Shown here: piece by piece, positions 44,001 to 51,448 of the stretch
How the letters are laid out: the number at the start of each line of letters is the position of its first letter
Numbering within the stretch: the stretch's first letter is position 1
Assembly: GCF_016461715.1 (NCBI RefSeq)
Contig: NZ_JAEMUI010000005.1
Span: forward strand, 1-64,000
Source: Marinomonas spartinae
GTDB taxonomy: Bacteria; Pseudomonadota; Gammaproteobacteria; Pseudomonadales; Marinomonadaceae
Reading direction: 5' to 3'
DNA: 64,000 nt
Notes under the pieces: model-generated
What the model was told of the DNA's origin: nothing
Databases searched by the model: none
Seen by the model: only the letters and a program-made list of their open reading frames with translations
Position numbers and translations under genes: made by a program

Positions 44001-47000
44001 CATTGATGCGCTCAAAAGAGGCGCTGGCAAACTCTAAACCGTATTCTTGTAGTCCTTCTCTGCGAGAGGCTATTCGGGAGAGGTATGTCGAAGTCGGCGT
44101 TAGTAAACTTTCTGTCTCTTCTGTTGCATAGCCATAAAAGGCCCACCAATGGGATTTGCTGACCTTGGGTAAAGATAACAAGCTCGTAAACCAGACGAGG
44201 ACAATTTCATTGTTAATCAGTACCTTATCATGACCGTAGACCTGTGCAGTGGCTTGACCGGATAGACCTTTAGTGGTACTTAGCTCTTGAGAGTATTCGT
44301 GTTCACTAATGCTACCAACAAACACTTTTCCCCATAGCTGATACCAAGGTAACAGCGCTCCAATATTTTCTTTAAGGCGGCGAACACCCTCTACATGAGA
44401 ATAACCGTTCTTGTTTGATTGAAGCTCTTTTTTTATTTCACTAGAGGCTAGATCCATTAATTCAATAGGCCGATTCCGTAAACAACCTCTAAGCACATAA
44501 GCCCATAGCAACACGGATTTACTTGCCGTGGCTCCATAACGCGACGACAAACTTTGTGGTGGCGTTTTTGGGAGATAACGCGTGAGTAAATCTGCTAGAT
44601 TCTGGTTATCTGTAATAGAGTGGATACAGGCAGACTCCACTAACGCAGTAATGGCTTGCAAACCTTGATAATCAGTAGAATCAAGTTGATTACCTAACTT
44701 AAGATGAACACGATTGACGAATTTGTAACAGCGTTCCACTGCCTTTTGGGGGATGGCCTTATGAACTTCTCTAAGCTCTTGATTAATCGCCAACACAAGG
44801 TAAATATTATTTCCCGCTGCGATGGACAAAGCCTCTAGCTTTTTATAACGTCCTTGATCTATTAGCCTTTGGGCAAGTACCCGCCCCACATCATAAGATA
44901 AAGACTTAGGTCTCCATTCCCTCAACGCAACAGCGCATGAGTTAACTCCATTAATATTCAGAACCGCCCAGATTACATTAGCAATATCCTTTCTACTAAC
45001 CCTTTCCTTATCTTTTTTATCTTCTGGCAACCTACTCCAATTTCTGAGCCACTCATAAGCCATACGCAATTTGGAACGAGCTTCACCTAGTAAATCACTA
45101 TTACCCGATAGCATTGATGATTCATAAGCATAGTGTCCGCCCATCCATGAAGTACTAAAGGCACGTTGTGCCACCAGCTCTTCCAGCTTCTCGCTACTCA
45201 ATAAACAGGAGACAAGATCAGTATTTTTCTGTAATACCGTTCTTTGCCTTTTATCCCCTGCACTTTCACCGCCTGCTTTAAGTGCCAGCTTCGTGGCATC
45301 GGTATAGCGCTTTTCTCGCAAACAGGCTTTAAAGGCAAAATCCAATCGCTGTAGTTCAATATCCCGCTTTTCAATCGGACTGGTATCAGGAAGAGCTTGG
45401 GACGATAAGGCAAGCTCAATCAATTCTGTCAACATTCCAGCTTCTAGCATTAATTGCGGCAAGGTTGCTGCGATATAGGCACTGCTGGGGGCAATAGCAA
45501 TAAGCGTTGCAATAAATTGCGCTAATTTTTCTTTAGTGGGTTTAAAGTGTTCTCTAAACCACGTTTCAGTTGGTTCGTCCAAAAAGCGTATTCGGTCACC
45601 AGCAATAAATAGAGGGCGTTTAAGATCATAAACAAAGCTTTTTATTGCTGAGTCATCGACACCAGACACTAATGACAATACTGGTATAGGGATTAGGGGA
45701 CGCAAGGCAGCTAACGCAGCGCAAAGGCTGTCAATTTGCTCCTTCTCTATATTTCCCACAGCTTCATCACGTAGTTTTTCAACAGAAGATTTAAGTAAAC
45801 TAGCTATTGTATCTTCTACCGTCGAGGGAGTTGGGCCAAGCCAACGTAGCATTTTCGGCAAGCTTAGCTGTTGCGCTATGGCTAACGCTTGTACCCGTGG
45901 ATTCTGGGAGCTAAGTCGATGAAATTCACTGACATCCTGTATACGAACATCAGGAAAGGTCTGTTTTAAATAACGCTGTGTTTCTTCTTGCTCAAATGGC
46001 AATAAAGGCAAAGCCAAGGTTTGCGGTGGTGGAGACAAATGTTCTTGCCGATGGCTACGACATAAAAAGATTAAGCGAACACCATTTGGCATTTGTTCAC
46101 GAATCAAGTCTCGAACAAATGCATGATGGCTCCCTACTTCCATTGCAGCCATTTGCGCGTTATCTGCTGCATCAATGACTAAATAGAGCAATGTCTTAGC
46201 GTTATTGCTGCGTAAGCCAGTAATACTTTGCTGAATACGATAAAGAAACGCCCGCATATAAGCAGAAGAATCCGCATGAGGCGTTGGTATTAGAGGATGA
46301 CACAAACCTTTTGCTGCTAATTCATTGGCAATCTGAATCAGTGCATCTCGATGCCGATGACGGTAACCACTGGCACTGCGATATTGTCCGTCACCAAAGC
46401 AGTCGTACAAGATCCCATCATTCTCACCATCAGCCAATTGAGAAAGAATCCGTATGGCAAACGCAGACTTCCCTACTCCACCATCCGCATGAATAATGAT
46501 AGGAACGCCTTCGGCACTTTTTATCTGCTCAAATAAATTTTGTTCTTGGTTACGAGCAATCAGGTTATCTACTTGCTTTATTAAACATGGTGCTGGAAAC
46601 AAACTGTCCTCAGTCGTTTTTAGCGCTCTAAGAACATCTATTTTCGTAATCGAAGGATTATCAGCTCCCTTCGAAGTAGCCTTTCCGGTAACAAGCTCTT
46701 TTAACGCCGTTGGCACATTTGCATCAGAATCCGGCAGATAATTGTTTAAGTCTTGAACCAAACTCAGCGCTTCATTCCATAAACCGTCTTGCTCTTCCTC
46801 TAAAACCAGTAGTTGACAGAATTCTGTCAACGCTTGACCACTAAGACCTGTGTAGCCTTCAAGTTTCTTATGGTTAACCCTATCTATAATTGACTTACCT
46901 AACGCTGCATCCTTTACCGCTTGAACAAACTCCGTATGGATTGGGCGATTGGTTAGAAAAACGAATTCGAGCTTTTCACGAAAGTTAACGGTAGGGTAAT

Positions 47001-47340
47001 CTTGGATAAGCTTTTTATAACGCTTGGCAAAGCCTTTTATGGTTTTTTCTAAACCGCTTGGGGGCCAATGCTCATCTTCTTGATGAGTAGAATGCTTAAT
47101 CTGAACATAGCGGATTCGGGAAGCTTGTTCTATATGCTCGCTACCGAAGTACTCACCAACATCAACCAGTTCTTCCCCATCTTTAATTTGCTCTGTCCCT
47201 TCCCTTAGCGAAGGGCCTTCAATGGTGACAGCCCTTAACTCTGCTGTTGGAGAAAGTAACAACAAACACCGACGAGCAGCCCAAATATAATGAAACTGGT
47301 CTCCATCTCTACTAGCTCGTACTAAATCGGTATTTGACAC
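41017..47340 (-). CDS. Avs-like antiviral STAND NTPase with N-terminal nuclease domain
   Basis: A 2107-residue protein. Residues 1-215 resemble a Cap4/DUF4297 PD-(D/E)xK nuclease: GDQFHYIWAARRCLLLLSP, Glu41 in AVTIEGPS and YVQIKHS with Gln80 and Lys82. Residues about 250-560 form a STAND NTPase: Walker A HADGGVGKSAFA (about 284-295), Walker B LYLVIDAADN (about 385-394) and IFLCRSHR. The remaining 1500 residues are helical repeats, the usual ligand-sensing part. Known Avs proteins detect phage terminase or portal and then cut DNA. It starts with a GTG at an AAGGAAG site. The exact Avs type is not determined here. Confidence 0.8.
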   Translation of the reverse strand: MSNTDLVRASRDGDQFHYIWAARRCLLLLSPTAELRAVTIEGPSLREGTEQIKDGEELVDVGEYFGSEHIEQASRIRYVQIKHSTHQEDEHWPPSGLEKTIKGFAKRYKKLIQDYPTVNFREKLEFVFLTNRPIHTEFVQAVKDAALGKSIIDRVNHKKLEGYTGLSGQALTEFCQLLVLEEEQDGLWNEALSLVQDLNNYLPDSDANVPTALKELVTGKATSKGADNPSITKIDVLRALKTTEDSLFPAPCLIKQVDNLIARNQEQNLFEQIKSAEGVPIIIHADGGVGKSAFAIRILSQLADGENDGILYDCFGDGQYRSASGYRHRHRDALIQIANELAAKGLCHPLIPTPHADSSAYMRAFLYRIQQSITGLRSNNAKTLLYLVIDAADNAQMAAMEVGSHHAFVRDLIREQMPNGVRLIFLCRSHRQEHLSPPPQTLALPLLPFEQEETQRYLKQTFPDVRIQDVSEFHRLSSQNPRVQALAIAQQLSLPKMLRWLGPTPSTVEDTIASLLKSSVEKLRDEAVGNIEKEQIDSLCAALAALRPLIPIPVLSLVSGVDDSAIKSFVYDLKRPLFIAGDRIRFLDEPTETWFREHFKPTKEKLAQFIATLIAIAPSSAYIAATLPQLMLEAGMLTELIELALSSQALPDTSPIEKRDIELQRLDFAFKACLREKRYTDATKLALKAGGESAGDKRQRTVLQKNTDLVSCLLSSEKLEELVAQRAFSTSWMGGHYAYESSMLSGNSDLLGEARSKLRMAYEWLRNWSRLPEDKKDKERVSRKDIANVIWAVLNINGVNSCAVALREWRPKSLSYDVGRVLAQRLIDQGRYKKLEALSIAAGNNIYLVLAINQELREVHKAIPQKAVERCYKFVNRVHLKLGNQLDSTDYQGLQAITALVESACIHSITDNQNLADLLTRYLPKTPPQSLSSRYGATASKSVLLWAYVLRGCLRNRPIELMDLASSEIKKELQSNKNGYSHVEGVRRLKENIGALLPWYQLWGKVFVGSISEHEYSQELSTTKGLSGQATAQVYGHDKVLINNEIVLVWFTSLLSLPKVSKSHWWAFYGYATEETESLLTPTSTYLSRIASRREGLQEYGLEFASASFERINAIREDADTQINQYIELSRAVLALSQSEAKAYFDQAIQVASKVGDENLDRWNALLTLANHPKEKKQPQPETAYRLARCAELTHEYLGRSEDLGWDDTVKAITTLCPNSSLTIVSRWRDRDFGYHQSILPVVVLNFLEQRALAPKPALALLCIRANWNIPQLLSYYLANEADQQEKQRVTEYVFRYFSLEKQSWKDWQAFQALLQKYKLTIDAFSQCMENNTPQQIDQKHDDHNYLTTGRSSEEEKDWADIFSEVDLYQADGVRKAYKKFRDGEPPYYSEQFFNEACRRVGVGKEVDFINAISDANCFDFYEIRDLLGYFPEKWKKRLAIKPALANMIKKLCRRSFSRFSLNQYYQSLPMQLVFELAGLTQEDLIDQVLLGIAEAIEALEENQYFKWASFLVSKLDREQSIEALNFGLDLLEGVLDEKDGDGPWSTELMPPADINTVLAGYLWSCLAAPQASLRWEAAHTVRTLAYFKEKAVLPQIVTMDGHTTASVFADASLPFYHLHARLWLLIALARSAQESPVQVACYQDYLLQNTFSDEPHVLIQAFAKQALLELVKQECLVLPEETYQRLLQVNISPFPIIESEKRIRSSRSPKHVVNESTEEKQFYFGIDMGPYWFEPLARCFGVTQQYIEKEAAQVIMDEWGIQGNARGDNDPRYTKNVYKWQNTQHSKSFSPKTDDLLFYLSYHAMMVVAGKLLTQISVYKDIYSERQTDQFSLWLREHNLYRHNGHWLADRRDPNPFAKSAWQNAPDFKEWHLNLNKTDFERALIIETGCLNLWGQLTQVNNEWTEESKSRKESINICSALVSPSNSHALLRALQSTISPHDYRIPSAEDDEDFQLDIDGFKLQGWISHRHIGCRLDEKDPWRGEIQYPAPEFASYICELMQLSSDTEKRNWFTKAEEEVAWSYIWGQLNEYDRDTELDHGSLLQVSYPFVIQLLQRLNMDLIVEVEIDRSVQYFNNERRDNYGFRAIPPNTKLFLIRTDGRIVTV

Positions 47341-47462
47341 TATCGCTTCCTTTTTATCTCCTTGTTCTTATTACTATACTCCATAATGATAAGCTTTCCA
47401 GCGCCACCACTAATAGTCTAGTGTGCAGAACTAGATACCCTTTCTCACTGTCAAGCTAATAT

Positions 47463-47930
47463 CTAACAGTTAATTTCTTTTAAAAGGATATTCATAAGAT
47501 CTTTCCGCTGAGTCTCTTTTGCACCGGTCCACCACATTCCACCTTCGGATAAGGAATCAACCTCTGCACTAGAGGCTTTACAGAAATTAGCCTTAATTGC
47601 AGCTCTTAACTCTTCAAACTTAGCATTAAGTTCGAAAAAGCTACTTGAAGAACGCTGAATACTGTCATTAAATTCATCAAATGAACAGTTGACTCCTCGC
47701 TTTGCACACTCATCTATCCCCCAAGTAGTAACTTTCGCTTGTATAATAGAAGTTGTGTAATCCATTACCCCTTTTGGGGAAGACCCTAGCAAATAGCCCG
47801 CTTTTTCGATTATCTCTTTTCGTTTTTTTATCAATGATTCTTTTTTATCCAACTCATGGAAATAGTAATTTCCACTCAAAGAGAATACGCCACTAAGAAA
47901 CGCAATCAGAACTGCTTCAGATACTTTCAT
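47463..47930 (-). CDS. Small membrane-anchored protein of the island
   Basis: A 155-residue protein with one N-terminal membrane segment (VSEAVLIAFLSGVFSLSGNYYF, about residues 3-24) followed by a charged helical domain (HELDKKESLIKKRKEIIEKA). Cys residues at about 71, 78, 117 and 155 may form disulfides if the domain faces the periplasm. The ATG at 47930 has GGAGAAAAG upstream. It lies 23 bp after the XRE repressor gene on the same strand and before the STAND gene, so the three may form one operon. No known family is recognised; a link to immunity or lysogeny-like control is speculative. Confidence 0.6.
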   Translation of the reverse strand: MKVSEAVLIAFLSGVFSLSGNYYFHELDKKESLIKKRKEIIEKAGYLLGSSPKGVMDYTTSIIQAKVTTWGIDECAKRGVNCSFDEFNDSIQRSSSSFFELNAKFEELRAAIKANFCKASSAEVDSLSEGGMWWTGAKETQRKDLMNILLKEINC

Positions 47931-47953
47931 CTTTTCTCCAACATGAATCGCCA

Positions 47954-48244
47954 CTAGTTCAGCAAAGATTTAATAGTTTGTTTATCACATTCTGACAACC
48001 TACTGTAACCCTCAATTACCTCCGCCAAATCATCATCTTCACAATACAAATAAGCTACTGGCACTCCCAATACCTCGCTTATCTTTTTGGTCGTGTTGAT
48101 ATCTGGTAAATGAGTACCTTTTTCATACTGATTCATCCTTGGACTGGCTACAGATGGATCTAAACCTGCCTGAATTCCCAATTGCTTTTGAGACAACCCC
48201 ATTCTAGTCCGGGCTTCCTTAAGTCTCTTCGTGAACACATTCAT
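47954..48244 (-). CDS. XRE-family repressor
   Basis: A 96-residue DNA-binding protein with an N-terminal helix-turn-helix (KRLKEARTRMGLSQKQLGIQAGLDPSVASPRMNQYEKG, about residues 7-43) and a short helical tail (AEVIEGYSRLSECDKQTIKSLL). This resembles small phage- and defence-linked repressors. The start at 48244 is preferred over 48256. It is divergent from the RHH gene at 48492, and the control region between them holds a large inverted repeat and several CTTAG/CTAAG half-sites that are plausible operators. It may keep the downstream STAND system silent. Confidence 0.82.
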   Translation of the reverse strand: MNVFTKRLKEARTRMGLSQKQLGIQAGLDPSVASPRMNQYEKGTHLPDINTTKKISEVLGVPVAYLYCEDDDLAEVIEGYSRLSECDKQTIKSLLN

Positions 48245-48282
48245 GATTAGTCTCAACTCTAAAAATTGAGACTAAGATTTTC

Positions 48283-48343
48283 TTAGTAAAGATGTTGATC
48301 AGATACTAAGGATAACTTAGTATCTAATCAACATCTTTACTAA
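48283..48343. repeat. 61-bp inverted repeat (28-bp arms, 5-bp loop) between xre and RHH genes
   Basis: The left arm, 48283-48310, starts TTAGTAAAGATGTTGATC and ends AGATACTAAG. The right arm, 48316-48343, is its reverse complement with a single mismatch near the middle. The loop is GATAA. The outer 17 bp pair perfectly. Additional CTAAG/CTTAG motifs lie on both sides (CTAAGATTTTCTTAG at 48272-48286). It is a probable multi-site operator for the XRE repressor; as RNA it would form a very stable hairpin. Confidence 0.85.
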
Positions 48344-48491
48344 CCAATCAAAGGATCATATAAATCGAAGAGAAAATCTAAATCATCAACATAAGTAATC
48401 TCAAGATCTTAGTCCCAGCCTAACAACTAAGAGCACATACACTCTTAACTGCATCGCTGCATATCTAAGTACCCCCTTGATTAGAAAACGG

Positions 48492-49100
48492 ATGAAAAGC
48501 GACTCTCTTTTAACCTTAGATCAGACTGAGTTGCTAAACATGTCGCTAGATAATCTTAATATTAAAGTTTCAACATTTGCCGATCATAAATCTGGATGTC
48601 AGATACTTAAAAAAGCACTACTACAATTAGGCCCTGAATTGGCAGACGAGGCAATTTTGCAAGGAGAGGAGCTGTTCAATCGAATTCACGTACCATTTAA
48701 TTTTTTCGCAAAAGAGCTGGTATCAGAAAGTATAGATCAAACAAATAACAATATTTCGTGGCTATTGCGGCGATTATTCTCAGGGATAGCCACTCCACCG
48801 GAAGCGATTAATGACAGCAAATACACCCTACTCTTGAGCATCATTAAACTGTATTGTAATTCAAAGTCGCTCGAAGACTTTGAATTGCGATTTCGCAAGG
48901 CTAAGGCCGCCTGGAGCACCAAGAAAAATCGGGATGCAAACAATGGAAAGAAGGCTTGTAACTTTCAATTAGCCGAAGATTTGGTTGACTGTCTAGATGA
49001 GCTGGCTAAAAGTAATCGAAGAAAGAAAAATGAAATGCTCGAAATTTTAATCGAAGATGCATGGCTAGAAATGAAAGGAAAAAAACCAGCTAGACGCTAG
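48492..49100 (+). CDS. Ribbon-helix-helix-tailed island protein
   Basis: A 202-residue protein, divergent from the XRE gene. The N-terminal 140 residues are helical and unrecognised. The C-terminal region (about residues 150-195) reads ACNFQLAEDLVDCLDELAKS, then KNEMLEILIEDAWLEM, which fits a ribbon-helix-helix DNA-binding domain (a strand, then two helices). A TTG at 48477 is an alternative start. It could be a second regulator or an excision factor of the island. Its stop overlaps the stem of a hairpin terminator shared with the tRNA-Ser gene. Confidence 0.6.
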   Translation: MKSDSLLTLDQTELLNMSLDNLNIKVSTFADHKSGCQILKKALLQLGPELADEAILQGEELFNRIHVPFNFFAKELVSESIDQTNNNISWLLRRLFSGIATPPEAINDSKYTLLLSIIKLYCNSKSLEDFELRFRKAKAAWSTKKNRDANNGKKACNFQLAEDLVDCLDELAKSNRRKKNEMLEILIEDAWLEMKGKKPARR

Positions 49101-49113
49101 TCTAACTGGTTTT
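49082..49113. terminator. Bidirectional hairpin terminator at island right end
   Basis: AAAACCAGCTAGAC and GTCTAACTGGTTTT pair with one mismatch around loop GCTA. It ends the RHH gene on the plus strand and would end the tRNA-Ser transcript on the minus strand. Its core resembles the 40077 hairpin (CTAGACGC ... TCTAA). Confidence 0.8.
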
Positions 49114-49116
49114 CTA

Positions 49117-49137
49117 TTGATGTACTTTTTGATGTAC
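49117..49137 (+). repeat. Direct repeat TTGATGTAC x2 near the right att site
   Basis: TTGATGTAC occurs at 49117-49125 and 49129-49137, spaced 12 bp apart. Close to the tRNA end, such short repeats resemble integrase arm-binding sites, but no integrase is present to test this. Confidence 0.5.
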
Positions 49138-49175
49138 AATTTCTAGAAACACTCTGTAACCCATGATTCTAGAGG

Positions 49176-49187
49176 GATAATGGCGGT
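49176..49187 (+). repeat. Right att-like direct repeat (GATAATGGCGGT)
   Basis: The second copy of the 12-bp core. Bases 49181-49187 lie inside the tRNA-Ser gene (CCA end, discriminator and first acceptor bases). Confidence 0.6.
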
Positions 49188-49268
49188 GAGCAAGAGATTC
49201 GAACTCTTGATGCCTTTCGACATACACGCTTTCCAGGCGTGCTCCTTCGGCCACTCGGACAGCTCACC
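49181..49268 (-). tRNA. tRNA-Ser (anticodon GGA)
   Basis: An 88-nt gene including CCA. Acceptor stem GGTGAGC/GCTCACC with discriminator G; the anticodon loop reads CTGGAAA, giving GGA; a long variable arm typical of tRNA-Ser is present (TATGTCGAAAGGCAT region); the T-loop is TTCGAAT. It is the insertion target of the island. Confidence 0.95.
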
Positions 49269-49371
49269 AAAACTTTTTAAATCACGCTCTGCGTAATTTG
49301 TGCGCGTATCTTAATGGTGAAGTTATTGAATTGCAACTCTTTTTTATAAAAAGTCCCGTTGTAAGGATAAT

Positions 49372-49938
49372 TTATTCCGTCACCCATTCTAGACATGAGG
49401 CAAAGTCTGTCTCTTCTGGAATCTTCGGTGTTGAAGTAGGTGTTCCAACGTAGATTAGGCCCACAATTTGATCAGTCTCTTGTAAGTTGAGCAGGTCTTT
49501 GGTTTTTTGCGTGAAGCAGGCAGGGCCGCTTCGCCACATAGCGCCATAACCTAAGGCATTTAGGCCAAGTATGGCTTGTTGAGCTGCCGCTGATGTCGCC
49601 ATAATCTGCTCTATTGCTGGCACTTTTGGATGTTGTTCGATATGAGCATAAACCAAAAGAATCGCAGGGGCGCGATGGGCCTTTTTCACAAAAGCCGCTT
49701 CTTTGTCTTCGGTTAAGTCATGCACTTCACTTTTGGCGTGTTGCCAGTAGACCTGTCCTAGTTTGTCCAGCCCTGCTCCTTCGTAAATACGAAAGCGCCA
49801 TGGTTTAATTGCGCCGTGGTCAGGAGCGCGACAGGCAGCATCTATTATTGTCTCCCACTCGGTTTTGCTCGGTGCGGGAGCTTCCAAGCTAGGCTGAGAC
49901 ACACGATTTCGCATAAAAGTAATAATATTGTTAGTCAT
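49372..49938 (-). CDS. YdjA-like nitroreductase
   Basis: A 188-residue FMN-dependent nitroreductase. FMN-contacting motifs are RNRVSQP near the start, CRAPDHGAIKPWRF and SAAAQQAILGLNALGYGAMWRSG. The final VGLIYVGTP is also typical. It is close to the minimal E. coli YdjA enzyme. The start at 49938 gives MTNNIITFMRNR; the frame can extend to 49971 with a less likely leader. A Fur-like box stands 58 bp upstream. Physiological substrate unknown. Confidence 0.85.
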   Translation of the reverse strand: MTNNIITFMRNRVSQPSLEAPAPSKTEWETIIDAACRAPDHGAIKPWRFRIYEGAGLDKLGQVYWQHAKSEVHDLTEDKEAAFVKKAHRAPAILLVYAHIEQHPKVPAIEQIMATSAAAQQAILGLNALGYGAMWRSGPACFTQKTKDLLNLQETDQIVGLIYVGTPTSTPKIPEETDFASCLEWVTE

Positions 49939-49995
49939 AAGCAGTGGTATTCCAACCGAAAATACAATCAATGTTCTTAATCACAAATATCTTAA

Positions 49996-50010
49996 TGATA
50001 ATGAATATCA
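49996..50010 (-). promoter_or_regulatory. Candidate Fur box before the nitroreductase gene
   Basis: TGATAATGAATATCA is a 5-5 palindrome with a five-base spacer and resembles GATAATGATAATCATTATC. It lies in the probable promoter of the nitroreductase gene. Evidence is by pattern only. Confidence 0.35.
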
Positions 50011-50074
50011 TATAAGTGCTTTTTAGGTCTAGCGCTATTTAACGAAACCATCGATGAAAAGCCATACAAACGAA

Positions 50075-50099
50075 AAAGCCAAGTACAAGACTTGGCTTT
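50075..50099 (-). terminator. Rho-independent terminator of nadA
   Basis: AAAGCCAAGT, loop ACAAG, ACTTGGCTTT; the minus strand continues with a T tract. It lies 34 bp after the nadA stop codon. Confidence 0.85.
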
Positions 50100-50132
50100 C
50101 TGGATAGTAGAGTCATTCAATAACGGTTGCTA

Positions 50133-51179
50133 CTATTTCACTTGAAAATCGAGCATTCTTTGCAACGGAATCAAGGCTTTAACGCGCGTTTCTTCATCCA
50201 CATGTATCTCCCCGGTTCCGTCTCTCAGGGCATTTCGCAACATCTCAAGAGAGTTTAAAGCCATCCAAGGGCAATGCGCACAGCTGCGACAAGTCGCCCC
50301 AGAGCCGCCAGTAGGCGCTTCAACAAAACGCTTCTCGGGAGACGCTTGTTTCATTTTATAAAAAATGCCACGGTCCGTTGCCACAATGAAGGTGTCATTA
50401 CTCATGGATTTAGAAGCGTTGAGTAATTGTGACGTTGAGCCAACCACATCGGCAATTTCAACGACAGACTCGGGAGATTCTGGGTGGACGAGCACTGCAG
50501 CATCGGGATAAACCGCCTTAAGGTCAAGAATACCTTTGGCTTTAAATTCTTCATGAACAATACAAGCACCGTCCCATAAGATCATGTCGGCACCAGTTTC
50601 ACGCTGAATGTAACCACCAAGATGCTGGTCTGGTGCCCAAATGATTTTTTCGCCCTGCTCTGTTAGGTGCTCAACTACATCTAATGCAATGCTTGATGTT
50701 ACGACCCAATCGGCACGTGCTTTGACCGCCGCAGATGTGTTGGCATACACCACAACAGTACGATCAGGGTGCTGATCACAAAACGCGGAAAACTCCTCGA
50801 TAGGACAACCAATATCCAAAGAGCAAGTGGCTTCCAATGTTGGCATCAAGACGGTTTTTTCTGGGCTGAGGATTTTTGATGTTTCGCCCATAAATTTGAC
50901 ACCTGCAACAACCAAGGTATCCGCAGGGTGATTTGCTCCGAAGCGCGCCATCTCAAGAGAGTCGGCGATGACACCACCGGTTTCTTCTGCTAATTCCTGT
51001 ATCGCATCGTCTGTGTAATAGTGAGCAACCAAGACAGCATTTTTTGCTTTTAACAGGGATTTAATTTCTGCACGGATCTGCTCATTGTCCACAGATGACA
51101 TTTTAAGCGTATTTTCAGCAGCAGAGAGGTGCTGTTGGACGGTGGCACGCAAAGCAACTTTATCAAGAAGTTCAGTCAT
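50133..51179 (-). CDS. nadA: Quinolinate synthase
   Basis: A 348-residue NadA, which condenses iminoaspartate and dihydroxyacetone phosphate to quinolinate for NAD synthesis using a [4Fe-4S] cluster. Likely ligands are Cys in [25 protein letters not shown] and [22 protein letters not shown] and the opening [16 protein letters not shown] are family hallmarks. It matches the E. coli length (347). nadB is not in this window. It lies downstream of two tRNA-Lys genes. Confidence 0.96.
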   Translation of the reverse strand: MTELLDKVALRATVQQHLSAAENTLKMSSVDNEQIRAEIKSLLKAKNAVLVAHYYTDDAIQELAEETGGVIADSLEMARFGANHPADTLVVAGVKFMGETSKILSPEKTVLMPTLEATCSLDIGCPIEEFSAFCDQHPDRTVVVYANTSAAVKARADWVVTSSIALDVVEHLTEQGEKIIWAPDQHLGGYIQRETGADMILWDGACIVHEEFKAKGILDLKAVYPDAAVLVHPESPESVVEIADVVGSTSQLLNASKSMSNDTFIVATDRGIFYKMKQASPEKRFVEAPTGGSGATCRSCAHCPWMALNSLEMLRNALRDGTGEIHVDEETRVKALIPLQRMLDFQVK

Positions 51180-51219
51180 ACAACACCTCTTCAGGTAGGT
51201 ACGTAAGAGCGTGTGATTC

Positions 51220-51295
51220 TGGTGGGTCGTACTGGATTCGAACCAGTGACCAATTGATTAAAAGTCAACTGCTCTACCAACTGAGCTAACGACCC
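51220..51295 (-). tRNA. tRNA-Lys (anticodon TTT)
   Basis: A 76-nt gene with CCA. Acceptor GGGTCGT pairs with ACGACCC; the anticodon loop CTTTTAA gives UUU; T-arm CTGGTTCGAATCCAG. It is a tandem copy of the gene at 51327-51402. Confidence 0.96.
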
Positions 51296-51326
51296 AAAAA
51301 TCACATGAGGTATATAAAAAGAAAGT

Positions 51327-51402
51327 TGGTGGGTCGTACTGGATTCGAACCAGTGACCAATTGATTAAAAGTCAACTGCTCTACCAACTGAGCTAACGAC
51401 CC
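51327..51402 (-). tRNA. tRNA-Lys (anticodon TTT), second copy
   Basis: The same 76-nt sequence as the copy at 51220-51295, separated from it by 31 bp, so both probably come from one transcript. Confidence 0.96.
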
Positions 51403-51448
51403 AACGGGTTGCGTATAATACAGAGCCCGTTGAGGATTGCAAGCTATT

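Larger units (their letters stand above)
40114..49187. mobile_element. Genomic island at the tRNA-Ser(GGA) 3' end
   Basis: The island is delimited by GATAATGGCGGT at 40114-40125 and again at 49176-49187. The right copy covers the 3' end of tRNA-Ser (CCA and neighbouring bases), the normal place for integrase-mediated insertion. It holds only accessory genes: an Avs-like STAND nuclease, a partner protein, a membrane protein, an XRE repressor and an RHH protein. No integrase, transposase or phage structural gene is visible, so it is decayed, mobilised in trans, or inserted by another route. The 12-bp repeat is short; occupied and empty sites in relatives would decide. Confidence 0.65.
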
